This document shows, in pieces, positions 18,380 through 27,687 of a stretch of 64,000 bases of DNA; the stretch's first letter is position 1, and the number at the start of each line of letters is the position of its first letter. The stretch is from Porticoccus sp965660005 (GTDB taxonomy: Bacteria > Pseudomonadota > Gammaproteobacteria > Pseudomonadales > Porticoccaceae): the NCBI RefSeq assembly GCF_965660005.1, contig NZ_CBFHYF010000004.1, positions 1 through 64,000 of the forward strand, in the 5' to 3' direction. The notes beneath the pieces were generated by a model, which saw nothing but the letters and a program-made list of their open reading frames with translations, was not told where the DNA came from and did not search any database. Position numbers and translations under genes: made by a program.

Positions 18380-19663
18380 ATGAAACTGTTGACCAAATCA
18401 CTGCTGACAACGCTGCTTTTACTGGTATGGCCAGTGATTTCGTATGCAAATGAAGATTCTGACAATGCCCGTTTGCCACTGGAGGAGCTGCGCTATTTCA
18501 CTCAGGTGTTTGACCAGATACGCCAGGCCTATGTGGAAGAAATTGACGACCAGGCACTGTTGGAAATGGCCCTTAGCGGGCTACTGAACGGACTCGACCC
18601 CCACTCACTCTATCTGGACGAAACTGCCTTTGGTGAACTACAGGAGAGTACCAGCGGAGAATTTGGCGGACTCGGCATAGAGGTGGGAATGGAGGGTAGT
18701 TTTATCAAGGTTATCAGCCCCATCGACCATACCCCGGCACACCGCGCCGGTATTCAATCCGGCGACCTCATCATCAAGCTTGATGATCAACTGGTTCAGG
18801 GCATGACCCTGACTGAAGCGATTGAACAGATGCGCGGCCCGAAAGGCTCGAAAGTAACCCTGACAATTGTCAGACAGAATACCGATGGTCCTTTCGAGGT
18901 AGAAATTACCCGCGACATTATTCAGGTCATGAGTGTTCGGCAAAACATTCCCGAGCCCGGCATTGGTTATGTGCGGATCGCACAATTCCAGGAAAATACC
19001 GGTGCCGAATTCCGGGAGGCACTGGCTTCCCTCCAAAAACAGAAGGATGGTCTGAAAGGGCTGATACTGGACTTGCGCAATAATCCAGGCGGATTGCTCA
19101 ATTCATCCGTTGATGTCGCGGATGCGCTGCTGGATGGCGGGCTGGTGGTTTATACAGAGGGGAGGATTCCCAGCTCAAAAGAGCAGTTTTATGCCACATC
19201 TGGGGATGCACTGAATGGCATTCCGGTAGTTGTGCTGATTAATGAAGGCTCGGCTTCAGCGGCTGAAATTGTCGCCGGAGCACTCCAGGATCATCGCCGG
19301 GCAGTACTGCTGGGAACCAGCAGTTTTGGCAAGGGATCAGTCCAGACGGTGATACCACTAGGAGAGAAACGGGCCATCAAGCTGACCACTGCCCGCTACT
19401 TCACACCCAACAAACGTTCTATACAAGCAGAGGGCATCCAACCGGATATCACCGTCAAGCCGGCTGAGATTCGTTTGCTTGAAACGCAAAAACAGGTCAA
19501 GGAAGCGAACCTGACCGGTCATTTGATCAGTGGCAGTGAAGATCAGACGATAGACAAGGAAGACCTGCTTCAGACCGACAACCAGTTATACGAGGCTATA
19601 AACCTGCTTCAGGGGCTCGACATTTTTTCACGTATCAACACTGGAAGCCCTGCCAATCGATAG
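18380..19663 (+). CDS. ctpA: C-terminal processing peptidase, S41 family (CtpA-like)
   Basis: A 427-residue periplasmic serine protease with a signal peptide (residues 1-24), a PDZ domain at about 90-170 and the S41 core. Catalytic residues are recognisable: Ser in NEGSASAAEIVAGAL and Lys in GTSSFGKGSVQ. Such proteases trim C-termini of envelope proteins and peptidoglycan hydrolases. The ATG at 18380 follows AGGAT by 6 bases and begins the signal peptide; the frame is open further upstream within envC. It ends the gpmI-envC-ctpA group; a link to envC-controlled wall hydrolysis is plausible. Confidence 0.95.
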   Translation: MKLLTKSLLTTLLLLVWPVISYANEDSDNARLPLEELRYFTQVFDQIRQAYVEEIDDQALLEMALSGLLNGLDPHSLYLDETAFGELQESTSGEFGGLGIEVGMEGSFIKVISPIDHTPAHRAGIQSGDLIIKLDDQLVQGMTLTEAIEQMRGPKGSKVTLTIVRQNTDGPFEVEITRDIIQVMSVRQNIPEPGIGYVRIAQFQENTGAEFREALASLQKQKDGLKGLILDLRNNPGGLLNSSVDVADALLDGGLVVYTEGRIPSSKEQFYATSGDALNGIPVVVLINEGSASAAEIVAGALQDHRRAVLLGTSSFGKGSVQTVIPLGEKRAIKLTTARYFTPNKRSIQAEGIQPDITVKPAEIRLLETQKQVKEANLTGHLISGSEDQTIDKEDLLQTDNQLYEAINLLQGLDIFSRINTGSPANR

Positions 19664-19801
19664 GAAATAGCAGCGCATTGACTTTTCCAGAAAAATTGTG
19701 CTGAATTAGTGAAGTACTTGCCCTTTCGAGGTATTAGGAAATTAATCGGAATGTGTGGAGACCATTAATAAAAATGATACCGGCAGTACACGGGAGACCA
19801 C

Positions 19802-20035
19802 ATGGTAACGCCAAGAAAAGTAGAAGATGGCAGCGAAAAACCCTTAATCCGGAGTGATCGTTTTTTCAAACTTCACAATTTCTGGTTCTTCGCCACACGC
19901 GAGGGCGCGGCAGTTGGTCCATTTGATTCCAAGGAAGGCGCCGTTCAGGCAGTGGCCGACTACATTGAGTTTGCCAAAAAAGCAGACGATGAAACATTGC
20001 GGTTTTTTAAAACCGGCACGCGCTATGCCGTCTAG
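19802..20035 (+). CDS. Small DUF6316-like protein
   Basis: A 77-residue protein with the pattern SDRFF...FWFFATREGAAVGPFDSKEGAVQAVADYIEF, which I associate with the DUF6316 family of gammaproteobacteria. Function unknown. There is no signal peptide or membrane segment. It is preceded by about 130 bases after ctpA and by GGGAG 10 bases before the ATG. It converges on hisF with 10 bases between. Family naming is from memory. Confidence 0.72.
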   Translation: MVTPRKVEDGSEKPLIRSDRFFKLHNFWFFATREGAAVGPFDSKEGAVQAVADYIEFAKKADDETLRFFKTGTRYAV

Positions 20036-20045
20036 CGCGACCTTA

Positions 20046-20816
20046 TCATAAACGCACCTCAATACCCTGCTCGGCCATATAGGCTTTTGCCTGCCCGATG
20101 GTGTATTCCCCAAAGTGAAATATACTCGCTGCCAATACCGCGTCAGCCTTTCCCGCGATCACGCCATCAACCAAATCTTGCAGATTGCCTACGCCACCCG
20201 ATGCAATGACAGGAACATCGACAGCCTCACTGATGGCTCTGGTGAGGGGGAGATTAAACCCGCTTTTGGTCCCATCCCGATCCATGCTGGTCAGAAGAAT
20301 TTCACCCGCACCAAAAGCGGCCATTTTTTCCGCCCAGGCGACCGCATCAATACCGGTGGCAATACGGCCACCGTGGGTAAATACTTCCCAGCGCAAAGGC
20401 TTATTTTCCGCGCTCACCTGTTTGGCATCAATAGCGACCACGATACATTGCGATCCAAACCGCTCCGCGGCCTGGCGGACAAATTCGGGGGTCTTGACCG
20501 CCGTTGAGTTGATGCTGACTTTATCCGCGCCGGCATTGAGCAGTGAACGAATATCCTCAAGGCTGCGGACACCCCCGCCAACCGTCAGAGGTATAAACAC
20601 CTCACTCGCCATCCGCTCCACTGTCTGAATCATGGTATCCCGCTCTTCATGGCTGGCGGTGATATCAAGAAAAGTGATTTCGTCGGCACCCTCCTCGTTA
20701 TAGCGTTTAGCCACCTCAACCGGGTCACCGGCATCGCGTATATCAAGGAACTTGACCCCTTTAACCACTCGCCCCTTATCCACATCAAGACAGGGAATAA
20801 TCCGCTTGGCCAGCAT
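20046..20816 (-). CDS. hisF: Imidazole glycerol phosphate synthase, cyclase subunit HisF
   Basis: A 256-residue (beta/alpha)8 barrel that, with the glutaminase HisH, makes imidazole glycerol phosphate and AICAR in histidine synthesis. Catalytic Asp11 (CLDVDKGRVVKG) and Asp130 (VVAIDAK) are present, as are the phosphate-binding loops TVGGGVRS and ASGGVGNL. It overlaps the ribA stop by one base. The usual companions hisB, hisH and hisA are not next to it. Confidence 0.97.
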   Translation of the reverse strand: MLAKRIIPCLDVDKGRVVKGVKFLDIRDAGDPVEVAKRYNEEGADEITFLDITASHEERDTMIQTVERMASEVFIPLTVGGGVRSLEDIRSLLNAGADKVSINSTAVKTPEFVRQAAERFGSQCIVVAIDAKQVSAENKPLRWEVFTHGGRIATGIDAVAWAEKMAAFGAGEILLTSMDRDGTKSGFNLPLTRAISEAVDVPVIASGGVGNLQDLVDGVIAGKADAVLAASIFHFGEYTIGQAKAYMAEQGIEVRL

Positions 20817-21430
20817 CAGTGATTATCCTCATTTTCATTTTGTTCATCGAATAGATGCCCCATTTTGCCCGCTTTGGTCGCCAAATAGCGGAAATTGTGG
20901 GGGTTTCGACCCGATTGCAAAGCCATCCGCTCCACAACCTTAATCCCGAGATTCTCCAATGCTTGAACCTTGCGGGGATTATTGGTTAAAAGTCTGACAT
21001 GGGTTATCTGCAGGTGCCCGAGCATCGATTTACAGATACTGTAATCACGCAGATCCGCGCCAAAACCGAGCTGCTCATTAGCTTCCACCGTGTCAGCTCC
21101 GGCATCCTGAAGGTGATATGCCCTGATTTTGTTGAGCAACCCTATGCCCCGCCCCTCCTGGCGAAGATAAAGAATGGCCCCGCAACCTTCGGCGGCAATG
21201 CGTCGCATCGCCTCCTCCAACTGAGCACCACAGTCGCAACGGATGCTGAACAGTGCATCGCCGGTAAGACACTCGGAGTGAATACGCAACATAACAGGCT
21301 GATCACCGGCGACATCGCCCATGGTAATGGCCACATGCTCTTTATCACTCGCCACGTCTTCGAAGCCGTGAATATCAAACACACCCCAACGAGTGGGCAG
21401 CTTGGAGCTTTCAACAAAACGTAGGGTCAC
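20816..21430 (-). CDS. ribA: GTP cyclohydrolase II
   Basis: A 204-residue enzyme opening GTP to 2,5-diamino-6-ribosylamino-pyrimidinone phosphate, the first step of riboflavin synthesis. Zinc cysteines Cys54, Cys65 and Cys67 (CLTGDALFSIRCDCGAQLEEA region) and the RQEGRGIGLLNKIRAY motif are intact. The GTG at 21430 is chosen: AGGAG lies 7 bases before it and it yields the normal family length. The frame extends 22 codons further without support. This is probably the functional cyclohydrolase, since the RibBA protein nearby lacks these cysteines. Confidence 0.96.
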   Translation of the reverse strand: MTLRFVESSKLPTRWGVFDIHGFEDVASDKEHVAITMGDVAGDQPVMLRIHSECLTGDALFSIRCDCGAQLEEAMRRIAAEGCGAILYLRQEGRGIGLLNKIRAYHLQDAGADTVEANEQLGFGADLRDYSICKSMLGHLQITHVRLLTNNPRKVQALENLGIKVVERMALQSGRNPHNFRYLATKAGKMGHLFDEQNENEDNH

Positions 21431-21522
21431 CAATGACTCCTGAAATTCGGCGGGTGGGTATTTTAGCCGGGATACACGTCGAGTAAAGCACGCCAACCAG
21501 GTTTTTAGTGAAGCCCGGAAAG

Positions 21523-22173
21523 TTAATATTTTTTCCTCATCACCAGTACACCGGCCTCTTCACTCATTTCAATCTGGCTCAAAAAACTGTTGCCCAGCAG
21601 TACCTGTGCCGGGAAATTACCGATCACAACGGTTGATCTGACCTGATGGACAGTAATATTGCCGATACTCAGTTTGTCGAGATCGACGTGATAGGCGTTC
21701 ACAATACCACCTGCTGTGCTGGCACTACCTTTAATACCGCGGCGAAAGTTCACACCCAATCGCTGGGCATCATGCATGTTCATGGCCACGGCACTGGCTC
21801 CGGTGTCGACCATAAAATCGACCGGGCGACCATTAATATAACCACTGACGTAATAATGGCCATTATCAGCCCTGGGAATTCTGATCTCGGCTTTTTCTGC
21901 CGCCTGAAAGTTGGCAGCGATATGATCTGAAAGCCCGAGAGACAATCGTGTGCCATCCACCAGCAATACGGCCTGCTGGCTATTACTCTCCAGAAGCGTA
22001 ACGCCTTCCGGACTGGTCTGCCCCTGCTTCAGCAAGCGCTGCTTGCCATTGATGACCAACACCGCGCTACCACTGAACAATCCGTTCACCCGAATATCCG
22101 GCACCGACCAGGCCGGGAGGGAACCCGTCAGCCCCATCACGATCAGCAAGATTACGGCAATCTTTTGTTTCAT
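21523..22173 (-). CDS. Periplasmic retropepsin-like aspartic protease
   Basis: A 216-residue protein with a signal peptide and a C-terminal single-domain aspartic protease of the retropepsin type (TIGR02281-like). The active site is FMVDTGASAVAMN, and the later GNSFLSQIEM segment fits the fold. Only one Asp-Thr-Gly is present, so a homodimer is expected. It is probably exported; its substrate is unknown. It sits between pgpA and ribA on the same strand, with about 90 bases before ribA. Confidence 0.87.
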   Translation of the reverse strand: MKQKIAVILLIVMGLTGSLPAWSVPDIRVNGLFSGSAVLVINGKQRLLKQGQTSPEGVTLLESNSQQAVLLVDGTRLSLGLSDHIAANFQAAEKAEIRIPRADNGHYYVSGYINGRPVDFMVDTGASAVAMNMHDAQRLGVNFRRGIKGSASTAGGIVNAYHVDLDKLSIGNITVHQVRSTVVIGNFPAQVLLGNSFLSQIEMSEEAGVLVMRKKY

Positions 22174-22234
22174 GTCTGCTCGCGCTTACCCCAACACCTT
22201 GGCCAGTATCGGCTAAAACCCACCTGTTCGGTAT

Positions 22235-22729
22235 CTAAAACCAGATTTGCCATACGGCAAACAGAATCAGCCAGGCAAAAGCTCCGGCCAACAAATCGTC
22301 CAGCATGATCCCGGCACCACCCTCAACATGGCGATCAAGCCAACAAATGGGCCAGGGCTTCCAAATATCAAAAAGACGGAACAGAACAAATCCCGCCATG
22401 GCCCAGGTCCAGGTCATCGGGAGTGCAGCCATGGTCAGCCAGTAGCCGACCATTTCGTCCCAGACAATCCCCTGATGGTCCTTGACCCCGAGGTCATGAG
22501 CCGTCCTGCCACAAAGGTAAAAACCCAGCAGCGCGGTCAGTCCCACGATCAGCAAATAGAGCGTTAATGGCAGAGTGGCCAGGGCCGGCCAGATCAGCAC
22601 CGCCACCAGCGTCCCCGCTGTGCCCGGCCCCTTTGGAGCCAGCCCACTGCCGAAGCCAAACGCGAGAAAATGCACCGGGTTTTTCAATAACTGCTTAAAC
22701 GAGGGGTTCAGTCGACGATCCACATTCAT
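22235..22729 (-). CDS. pgpA: Phosphatidylglycerophosphatase A
   Basis: A 164-residue inner-membrane phosphatase that makes phosphatidylglycerol from its phosphate. The PgpA signature FGFGSGLAPKGPGTAGTL and the DHQGIVWDEMVGYW metal motif are present, with about four membrane segments. The ATG at 22729 is preferred; a TTG 45 bases upstream is in frame but has no support. It follows thiL, the usual order in gammaproteobacteria. Confidence 0.95.
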   Translation of the reverse strand: MNVDRRLNPSFKQLLKNPVHFLAFGFGSGLAPKGPGTAGTLVAVLIWPALATLPLTLYLLIVGLTALLGFYLCGRTAHDLGVKDHQGIVWDEMVGYWLTMAALPMTWTWAMAGFVLFRLFDIWKPWPICWLDRHVEGGAGIMLDDLLAGAFAWLILFAVWQIWF

Positions 22730-22779
22730 TCCACCTGAAAACCAGCGACCGAGACCAAAATCAACCGCCGACAAAAAGA

Positions 22780-23742
22780 CTAAAAGTGCCGATAACCGGC
22801 ACGATCAACATGCACCAACTCACCGCTGTCATCAATGCAGCGAACACCCACCCTCGCTGTCATCCGGCCAATACAGCTCGCAACCAATTCGCCGTCAGTT
22901 ATCATACCCTCAATCCCGGCCAGGTTGGCGGGCGGCACCGTAAAACAGAGTTCATAGTCATCGCCGCCGGACAATGCCCAGCCCTGCACCGTCTCGGCAT
23001 GGGCCAATTTCTTCAACCAGGGTGCCAGCGGTAACGCCGACAACTGCAACTCGGCACCGAGTGCACTTTGTTCAGCAATATGACCGAGATCCGCTAACAG
23101 ACCGTCCGATACATCCAGTGCCGCCGAGGCAAGGCCGCGTAATTTCACCCCTTCCTGCAGTCGGGGGGTGGGTTGATAAAAGCGTTTTCGCAAATGCTCC
23201 CTGACTGTCCCGGTAAGTTTTAGCCCGGGCTCAAACAATTGCAACGCCGCCGCACCCTCACCCAGTGTCCCGGTGACAAAAACATGATCGCCGGCACGGG
23301 CGCCACTGCGGGTCAGCGCACGACCAGCCGGTACCAGCCCCATAAGCTGGATGGAAATACCCAAAGGCCCGGCGGTGGTATCACCGCCCACCAGAGCACA
23401 ACCAAACTGCCCTGCATCCATCGCCAATGCCCGGGAAAACACCTCCAACCAACCCCTATCGGCGGCAGGCAGTGTCAGTGCCAACGTAAACCAGCGGGGG
23501 GTTGCGCCCATCGCTGCCAGATCGCTGAGGTTAACCCGTAAGGCTCGACGGGCAATATCATCGGGGGCGGCATCCAGAGGAAAATGCACACCGGCCACCA
23601 GTGTGTCCACGGAAACCACCAGGTGCTGGCCTGCCGGAATGTCCAGTAGCGCCCCATCGTCTCCGACCCCCAACACCACACCTTCGGCCTGCCCGATGGC
23701 GGAAAAATAGTGCTCGATCAACGAAAACTCATTGAGTGACAT
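22780..23742 (-). CDS. thiL: Thiamine-monophosphate kinase
   Basis: A 320-residue ATP-dependent kinase making thiamine pyrophosphate. Family motifs are VVLGVGDDGALL, VDTLVAGVHFPLD, VNLSDLAAMGATPRW and the C-terminal SGGDDYELCFTVP. The ATG at 23742 has AGGG at good spacing; a GTG 6 bases earlier is less likely. It lies 30 bases after nusB in the same transcript. Confidence 0.96.
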   Translation of the reverse strand: MSLNEFSLIEHYFSAIGQAEGVVLGVGDDGALLDIPAGQHLVVSVDTLVAGVHFPLDAAPDDIARRALRVNLSDLAAMGATPRWFTLALTLPAADRGWLEVFSRALAMDAGQFGCALVGGDTTAGPLGISIQLMGLVPAGRALTRSGARAGDHVFVTGTLGEGAAALQLFEPGLKLTGTVREHLRKRFYQPTPRLQEGVKLRGLASAALDVSDGLLADLGHIAEQSALGAELQLSALPLAPWLKKLAHAETVQGWALSGGDDYELCFTVPPANLAGIEGMITDGELVASCIGRMTARVGVRCIDDSGELVHVDRAGYRHF

Positions 23743-23772
23743 ATTCACCCTGCCTGCGAGGATGGGAAAAAA

Positions 23773-24219
23773 TCAGCGCGCCCTGGCTGCCTTTACTTCC
23801 ACCGCCCTGCGCTCAACAGCCACCTTGTCGAGGATGCCGTTGATGTACTTGTACGCATCGGTCGGGCCAAAGGTCTTGGCCAGATTCACCGCCTCATTGA
23901 TGGCCACTTTGTAAGGAACATCAATGCGGTAGCACAACTCATAGCTGCCCATGCGCAGCAACGCTCTGGACACCGGGTCCAGATCCTTGTTCTTGCGATC
24001 GAGATGGGCACCATAGGCCGCATCGAGCTCGTCCAGATGGCGCGGAATACCGTGCAGCAACTCGCGAAAAAACTCGACATCCACCTTCCGCATATCGTTG
24101 TCGACAAAAAATTCCGCCTCGATACTGTGCAGGTCCGAACCGGAAAGCTGCCATTGATAGAGTGCCTGAACCAGTAACTGGCGGGCTTTTCTTCGTGTTG
24201 AGGGCAATGACAAGACCAT
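23773..24219 (-). CDS. nusB: Transcription antitermination factor NusB
   Basis: A 148-residue all-helical protein that binds boxA RNA with NusE (S10) in rRNA antitermination. Typical stretches are RRKARQLLVQALYQWQLSG and VAINEAVNLAKTFGPTDAYKYINGILDKV. The start is somewhat uncertain: AGGAG touches the ATG at 24219, so a TTG two codons later may be used. It follows ribH by 3 bases, a conserved order. Confidence 0.95.
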   Translation of the reverse strand: MVLSLPSTRRKARQLLVQALYQWQLSGSDLHSIEAEFFVDNDMRKVDVEFFRELLHGIPRHLDELDAAYGAHLDRKNKDLDPVSRALLRMGSYELCYRIDVPYKVAINEAVNLAKTFGPTDAYKYINGILDKVAVERRAVEVKAARAR

Positions 24220-24222
24220 CTC

Positions 24223-24693
24223 CTAAAGCTGACGAAAAAGGGAAACCATCTCAAGTGCGGTCAGTGCCGCCTCTTCCCCCTTATTTTCCTGATTATCACC
24301 AGCGCGCTGTTGTGCCTGCGCCAGATCGTCGGTAGTCAGAACACCAAAGGCAACAGGCAACCCCGCTTGCAGAGCGACCTCCCCGATGCCACGGGTCGTT
24401 TCACTGCACACATAGTCAAAATGCGGTGTACCCCCACGGATCACACACCCCAGGGCAATCAATGCGTCAAACCGGCCGGTCTTTGCGACCCGGCTGCAGG
24501 TCAGCGGCAACTCAAAAGCACCGGGAACCCGAAACAGCTCAATAGCCTCTTCAGCGACACCGTGACGCAACAGCGCCCGCTGCGCACCCGCCAGCAGGCT
24601 GTCGGTAATCTGACTGTTCCAGCGCGCCACCACAATAGCGATGCGCGCACCCTTCACATTGAAACTACCCTCATCGGGGCGATACTCACTCAT
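24223..24693 (-). CDS. ribH: 6,7-dimethyl-8-ribityllumazine synthase
   Basis: A 156-residue lumazine synthase forming the capsid-like shell that condenses the RibA/RibD pyrimidine product with the RibB product. Motifs: ARWNSQITDSLLAGA, VPGAFELPLT and ALGCVIRGGTPHFDYV, which contains the catalytic His. It lies between ribBA and nusB on the same strand. Confidence 0.96.
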   Translation of the reverse strand: MSEYRPDEGSFNVKGARIAIVVARWNSQITDSLLAGAQRALLRHGVAEEAIELFRVPGAFELPLTCSRVAKTGRFDALIALGCVIRGGTPHFDYVCSETTRGIGEVALQAGLPVAFGVLTTDDLAQAQQRAGDNQENKGEEAALTALEMVSLFRQL

Positions 24694-24765
24694 GTTCTTT
24701 TTTCCAGTATTGGTTTGGCCGGTGAAAACAGCTTGCTGATGGCCGGCTGAATGGTCTGCAATGGA

Positions 24766-25878
24766 TCAATCACAATTAATGTATTCGACGACTTCCAGAT
24801 CAAATCCGGAAATGCCGGTAAAGCGAAACGGTGCACTCATCAGGCGCATTTTATGGATACCGAGATCCATCAGTATCTGTGAGCCGGTGCCTACCTGCTG
24901 ATACACCACCTCACTGGCCTGCTGAGGTCTGGACGGTTCGCGACTGAGCATTTCGTCGACATTGGCATCAATATCATCCGCCGTTTCCGGGTAGTAGAGA
25001 AATACCACAACACCGCGACCCTCCTCAGCAACTTTTTCCATGGCACGCGCCAGACTCCAGCTCCGGTAGCCATCACCAGGCTCCATGGCAAACAGGTCAC
25101 GGGATGACTTATTGATATGTACCCGTACCAGTGGCGGCTCGCCCGACGCCACATCACCCATCACCAGCGCAAAATGCTTTTCATTGCGGGCCACATCGAG
25201 ATAGGTTTTCAGGTCAAACCGGCCATACTGGGTCTCAATAGGACGGTCATTGATACAGCTGACGGTTTTTTCAGTCACCAGCCGGTAATGAATCAAATCG
25301 GCGATCGTACCCATTTTCAGCTGGTGTTTGACGGCAAAAGCTTCCAGGTCGGCTCTTCGGGCCATGGTGCCATCATCGTTCATGATTTCGACAATCACTG
25401 CCGCCGGCTGAAAACCGCCCATGCGAGCCAGATCGCAACCGGCTTCCGTATGCCCGGCACGGCTCAATACGCCACCCGGCTGGGCTTTGAGAGGAAAGAT
25501 ATGTCCCGGCTGCACGATATCCTGGGGTCTGGCATTACTGGACACCGCCACCTGCACCGTCCGGGCACGGTCAGCCGCAGAAATGCCGGTGGTAACCCCC
25601 TCGGCAGCCTCAATGGAAACGGTAAAGTTGGTGCCGTGACTCGCTTTGTTAGCGTCTACCATCAAGGGCAAGTTCAACTGGCAGCAGCGGTCTTCGGAAA
25701 GTGTCAGGCAGATCAGCCCACGGGCATGGGTCGCCATAAAATTAATATCTTCCGGGCGAACCATGGTTGCAGCCATAACCAGATCGCCCTCATTTTCTCG
25801 ATCCTCATCGTCCATGAGGATAACCATTTTGCCCTGGCGGATGTCTGTAACCAGCTCTTCGATAGTATTCAATGCCAT
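24766..25878 (-). CDS. ribBA: 3,4-dihydroxy-2-butanone 4-phosphate synthase with a degenerate GTP cyclohydrolase II domain
   Basis: A 370-residue two-domain protein. The RibB half (about residues 1-205) is complete: DDEDRENEGDLVMAA, TGISAADRA and RAGHTEAGCDL give the acidic and His residues needed to form the 4-carbon riboflavin precursor. The second half looks like GTP cyclohydrolase II but lacks the three zinc cysteines; where RibA has CDCG this protein reads FAMEPGDGYRSW. It is probably inactive as a cyclohydrolase, and free-standing RibA at 20816-21430 does that job. The ATG at 25878 gives the standard N-terminus. No FMN riboswitch was seen; the gap to ribE is only 40 bases. Confidence 0.93.
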   Translation of the reverse strand: MALNTIEELVTDIRQGKMVILMDDEDRENEGDLVMAATMVRPEDINFMATHARGLICLTLSEDRCCQLNLPLMVDANKASHGTNFTVSIEAAEGVTTGISAADRARTVQVAVSSNARPQDIVQPGHIFPLKAQPGGVLSRAGHTEAGCDLARMGGFQPAAVIVEIMNDDGTMARRADLEAFAVKHQLKMGTIADLIHYRLVTEKTVSCINDRPIETQYGRFDLKTYLDVARNEKHFALVMGDVASGEPPLVRVHINKSSRDLFAMEPGDGYRSWSLARAMEKVAEEGRGVVVFLYYPETADDIDANVDEMLSREPSRPQQASEVVYQQVGTGSQILMDLGIHKMRLMSAPFRFTGISGFDLEVVEYINCD

Positions 25879-25918
25879 GATTCGATTTTCTCTAACTGTC
25901 CGTTTGTCGCGGTCGCAC

Positions 25919-26527
25919 TTAGGCCTCAGCCGCCTTGTCACCCAGCAGCAGCCGCTCCAGATAACGAGCCACCAGATCCACTTCAAGGTTGACACGGGTG
26001 CCGGAAACATAGGTGCCCATTACAGTATTCTCCAGCGTATGGGGGACAATATTCAGCTCGAATTCCGCACCCGCCACACGATTGACTGTGAGGCTGGTGC
26101 CATCCACTGTAATTGATCCTTTTTGGGCAATGTATTTTGCCAGCGGATCGGGGGCCCGCAGCCGAAAACGCTCCGACCGCGCATCGGGGTAACGGCTCAG
26201 TACTTCACCCACCGCATCCACATGCCCCGAAACCAAATGTCCTCCCAGGCGACTCGAAGGCATCAATGCCCGTTCCAGATTGACAGACGTGCCTGCGCAC
26301 CAGTCACCGATAGTGGTGTTCGCCAGGGTCTCCGAGGACACATCGGCCACATAACCATCGCCCGGCAATGCGGTCACGGTAAGGCATACACCATTAGTGG
26401 CAATACTGTCGCCCAGAGCAACACTGCCCAGATCCAGATCACGGGTTTTGATCCGCAACTGAAGATCACCACCGCGAGGCTCGCAGAACACGACCTCGCC
26501 CACTGCTTCAATAATGCCTGTAAACAT
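25919..26527 (-). CDS. ribE: Riboflavin synthase, alpha chain
   Basis: A 202-residue trimeric enzyme that dismutates two lumazines to riboflavin. The two repeated lumazine-binding barrels start at MFTGIIEAVGEV and about residue 98 (GGHLVSGHVDAVGEV). The first barrel contains NGVCLTV and the second contains DGTSLTVN. Full length. It lies between ribD and ribBA in the flavin operon. Confidence 0.96.
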   Translation of the reverse strand: MFTGIIEAVGEVVFCEPRGGDLQLRIKTRDLDLGSVALGDSIATNGVCLTVTALPGDGYVADVSSETLANTTIGDWCAGTSVNLERALMPSSRLGGHLVSGHVDAVGEVLSRYPDARSERFRLRAPDPLAKYIAQKGSITVDGTSLTVNRVAGAEFELNIVPHTLENTVMGTYVSGTRVNLEVDLVARYLERLLLGDKAAEA

Positions 26528-26581
26528 AATACCTTCGCCAACCGGTGTGATTACTTGTCATCAAACTCTGTTTACTGTCTT

Positions 26582-27682
26582 TTATTCAAACGACGGCGGT
26601 GTTGCCGTGATCCGCAGATCGTCGCCCACCATACGAATATCCCGGATCTTCAATGGTAGCTTCTGATCCATATTTTCAAAAGGCAGCACCATCATGGGTC
26701 TCGCCAGGCTGCCGAGCAGTGTCGGGGCCATATAAATGATCAACTCATCCGCCAGCCCCTGACTGACAAATGCCCCGGCCAGTGCCGCCCCGGCCTCCAC
26801 CAGCACACCATTGCATTCAAGCACCGAGAGCTGTCGCAAAAGGGCTGCCAAATCTACTCTGCCGTCACCCCTGTCGAGGTTGACCGAGGAAACATTCGCA
26901 ATATTTTTTTCGCCCGCCGTCACCAGCAGCGTCCTGCCGCCATCGTTCAGCAGGGTTGTCGTGGATGACAGGGGCTTTTTGCCACAAACCACCACCCTGA
27001 GCGGTTGTCTCGTGGCGATCCTGGCCGCATTCTCAAGCCCCAGCTCGGCGGCCCGGACAGTGAGCAGCGGGTTATCGTGCAACACCGTGCCGCTCCCGGT
27101 AATAATGGCACAACTCTGTGCCCGCAACCGCTGCACATCACTGCGTGCTGCAGCACCGGTAATCCAGCGGCTCTCACCATTGGCCATGGCGGTACGCGCA
27201 TCCATACTCATGGCCAGTTTCACGGTGACCCAGGGCCTGCCATGCTGATGGCGCTTGATAAATCCACGGTTGAGCTGCAGTGCTTCATCCTCCAGCACCG
27301 GCCCGTCCACTGTAATACCAGCCCGCCGAAGCGTTTCCAGACCGACACCGGCAACCTTGGGATTGGGATCCACCACCGCATACACCACCCGGGCAATACC
27401 CGCCGAAATCAGCGACCCTGCACAGGGCGGAGTGCGGCCGTAATGGCTGCACGGCTCAAGTGTTACATACGCTGTGGCACCTTTCGCCGCCCCTCCGGCC
27501 TGGCTCAGAGCGTGAATTTCCGCATGGGGTTCACCCGCGCACTCATGCCAGCCCTCACCGATCACCTGATCACCTCTGGCGATGACACAACCCACCATCG
27601 GATTGGGCATCGTGGTATAGCGACCCCGCCCTGCCAGTTGAAGTGCCCTGGCCATCAGGCTCAAATCAAGACGGCTGTTCAC
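26582..27682 (-). CDS. ribD: Bifunctional riboflavin deaminase/reductase RibD
   Basis: A 366-residue fusion. The N-terminal zinc deaminase (about 1-145) has HAEIHAL and PCSHYGRTPPC. The C-terminal NADPH reductase (about 150-360) has VKLAMSMDARTA and GVLVEAGAALAGAF. Together they convert the RibA product to the ribitylamino-pyrimidine. The GTG start at 27682 lies 5 bases after the nrdR stop; later starts would still keep the zinc site. Confidence 0.95.
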   Translation of the reverse strand: MNSRLDLSLMARALQLAGRGRYTTMPNPMVGCVIARGDQVIGEGWHECAGEPHAEIHALSQAGGAAKGATAYVTLEPCSHYGRTPPCAGSLISAGIARVVYAVVDPNPKVAGVGLETLRRAGITVDGPVLEDEALQLNRGFIKRHQHGRPWVTVKLAMSMDARTAMANGESRWITGAAARSDVQRLRAQSCAIITGSGTVLHDNPLLTVRAAELGLENAARIATRQPLRVVVCGKKPLSSTTTLLNDGGRTLLVTAGEKNIANVSSVNLDRGDGRVDLAALLRQLSVLECNGVLVEAGAALAGAFVSQGLADELIIYMAPTLLGSLARPMMVLPFENMDQKLPLKIRDIRMVGDDLRITATPPSFE

Positions 27683-27687
27683 CGGAT

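Noticed and set aside
25879..25918. FMN riboswitch before ribBA
   Set aside because: Looked for because it is common at this place; the gap is only 40 bases and no FMN riboswitch motif is present.
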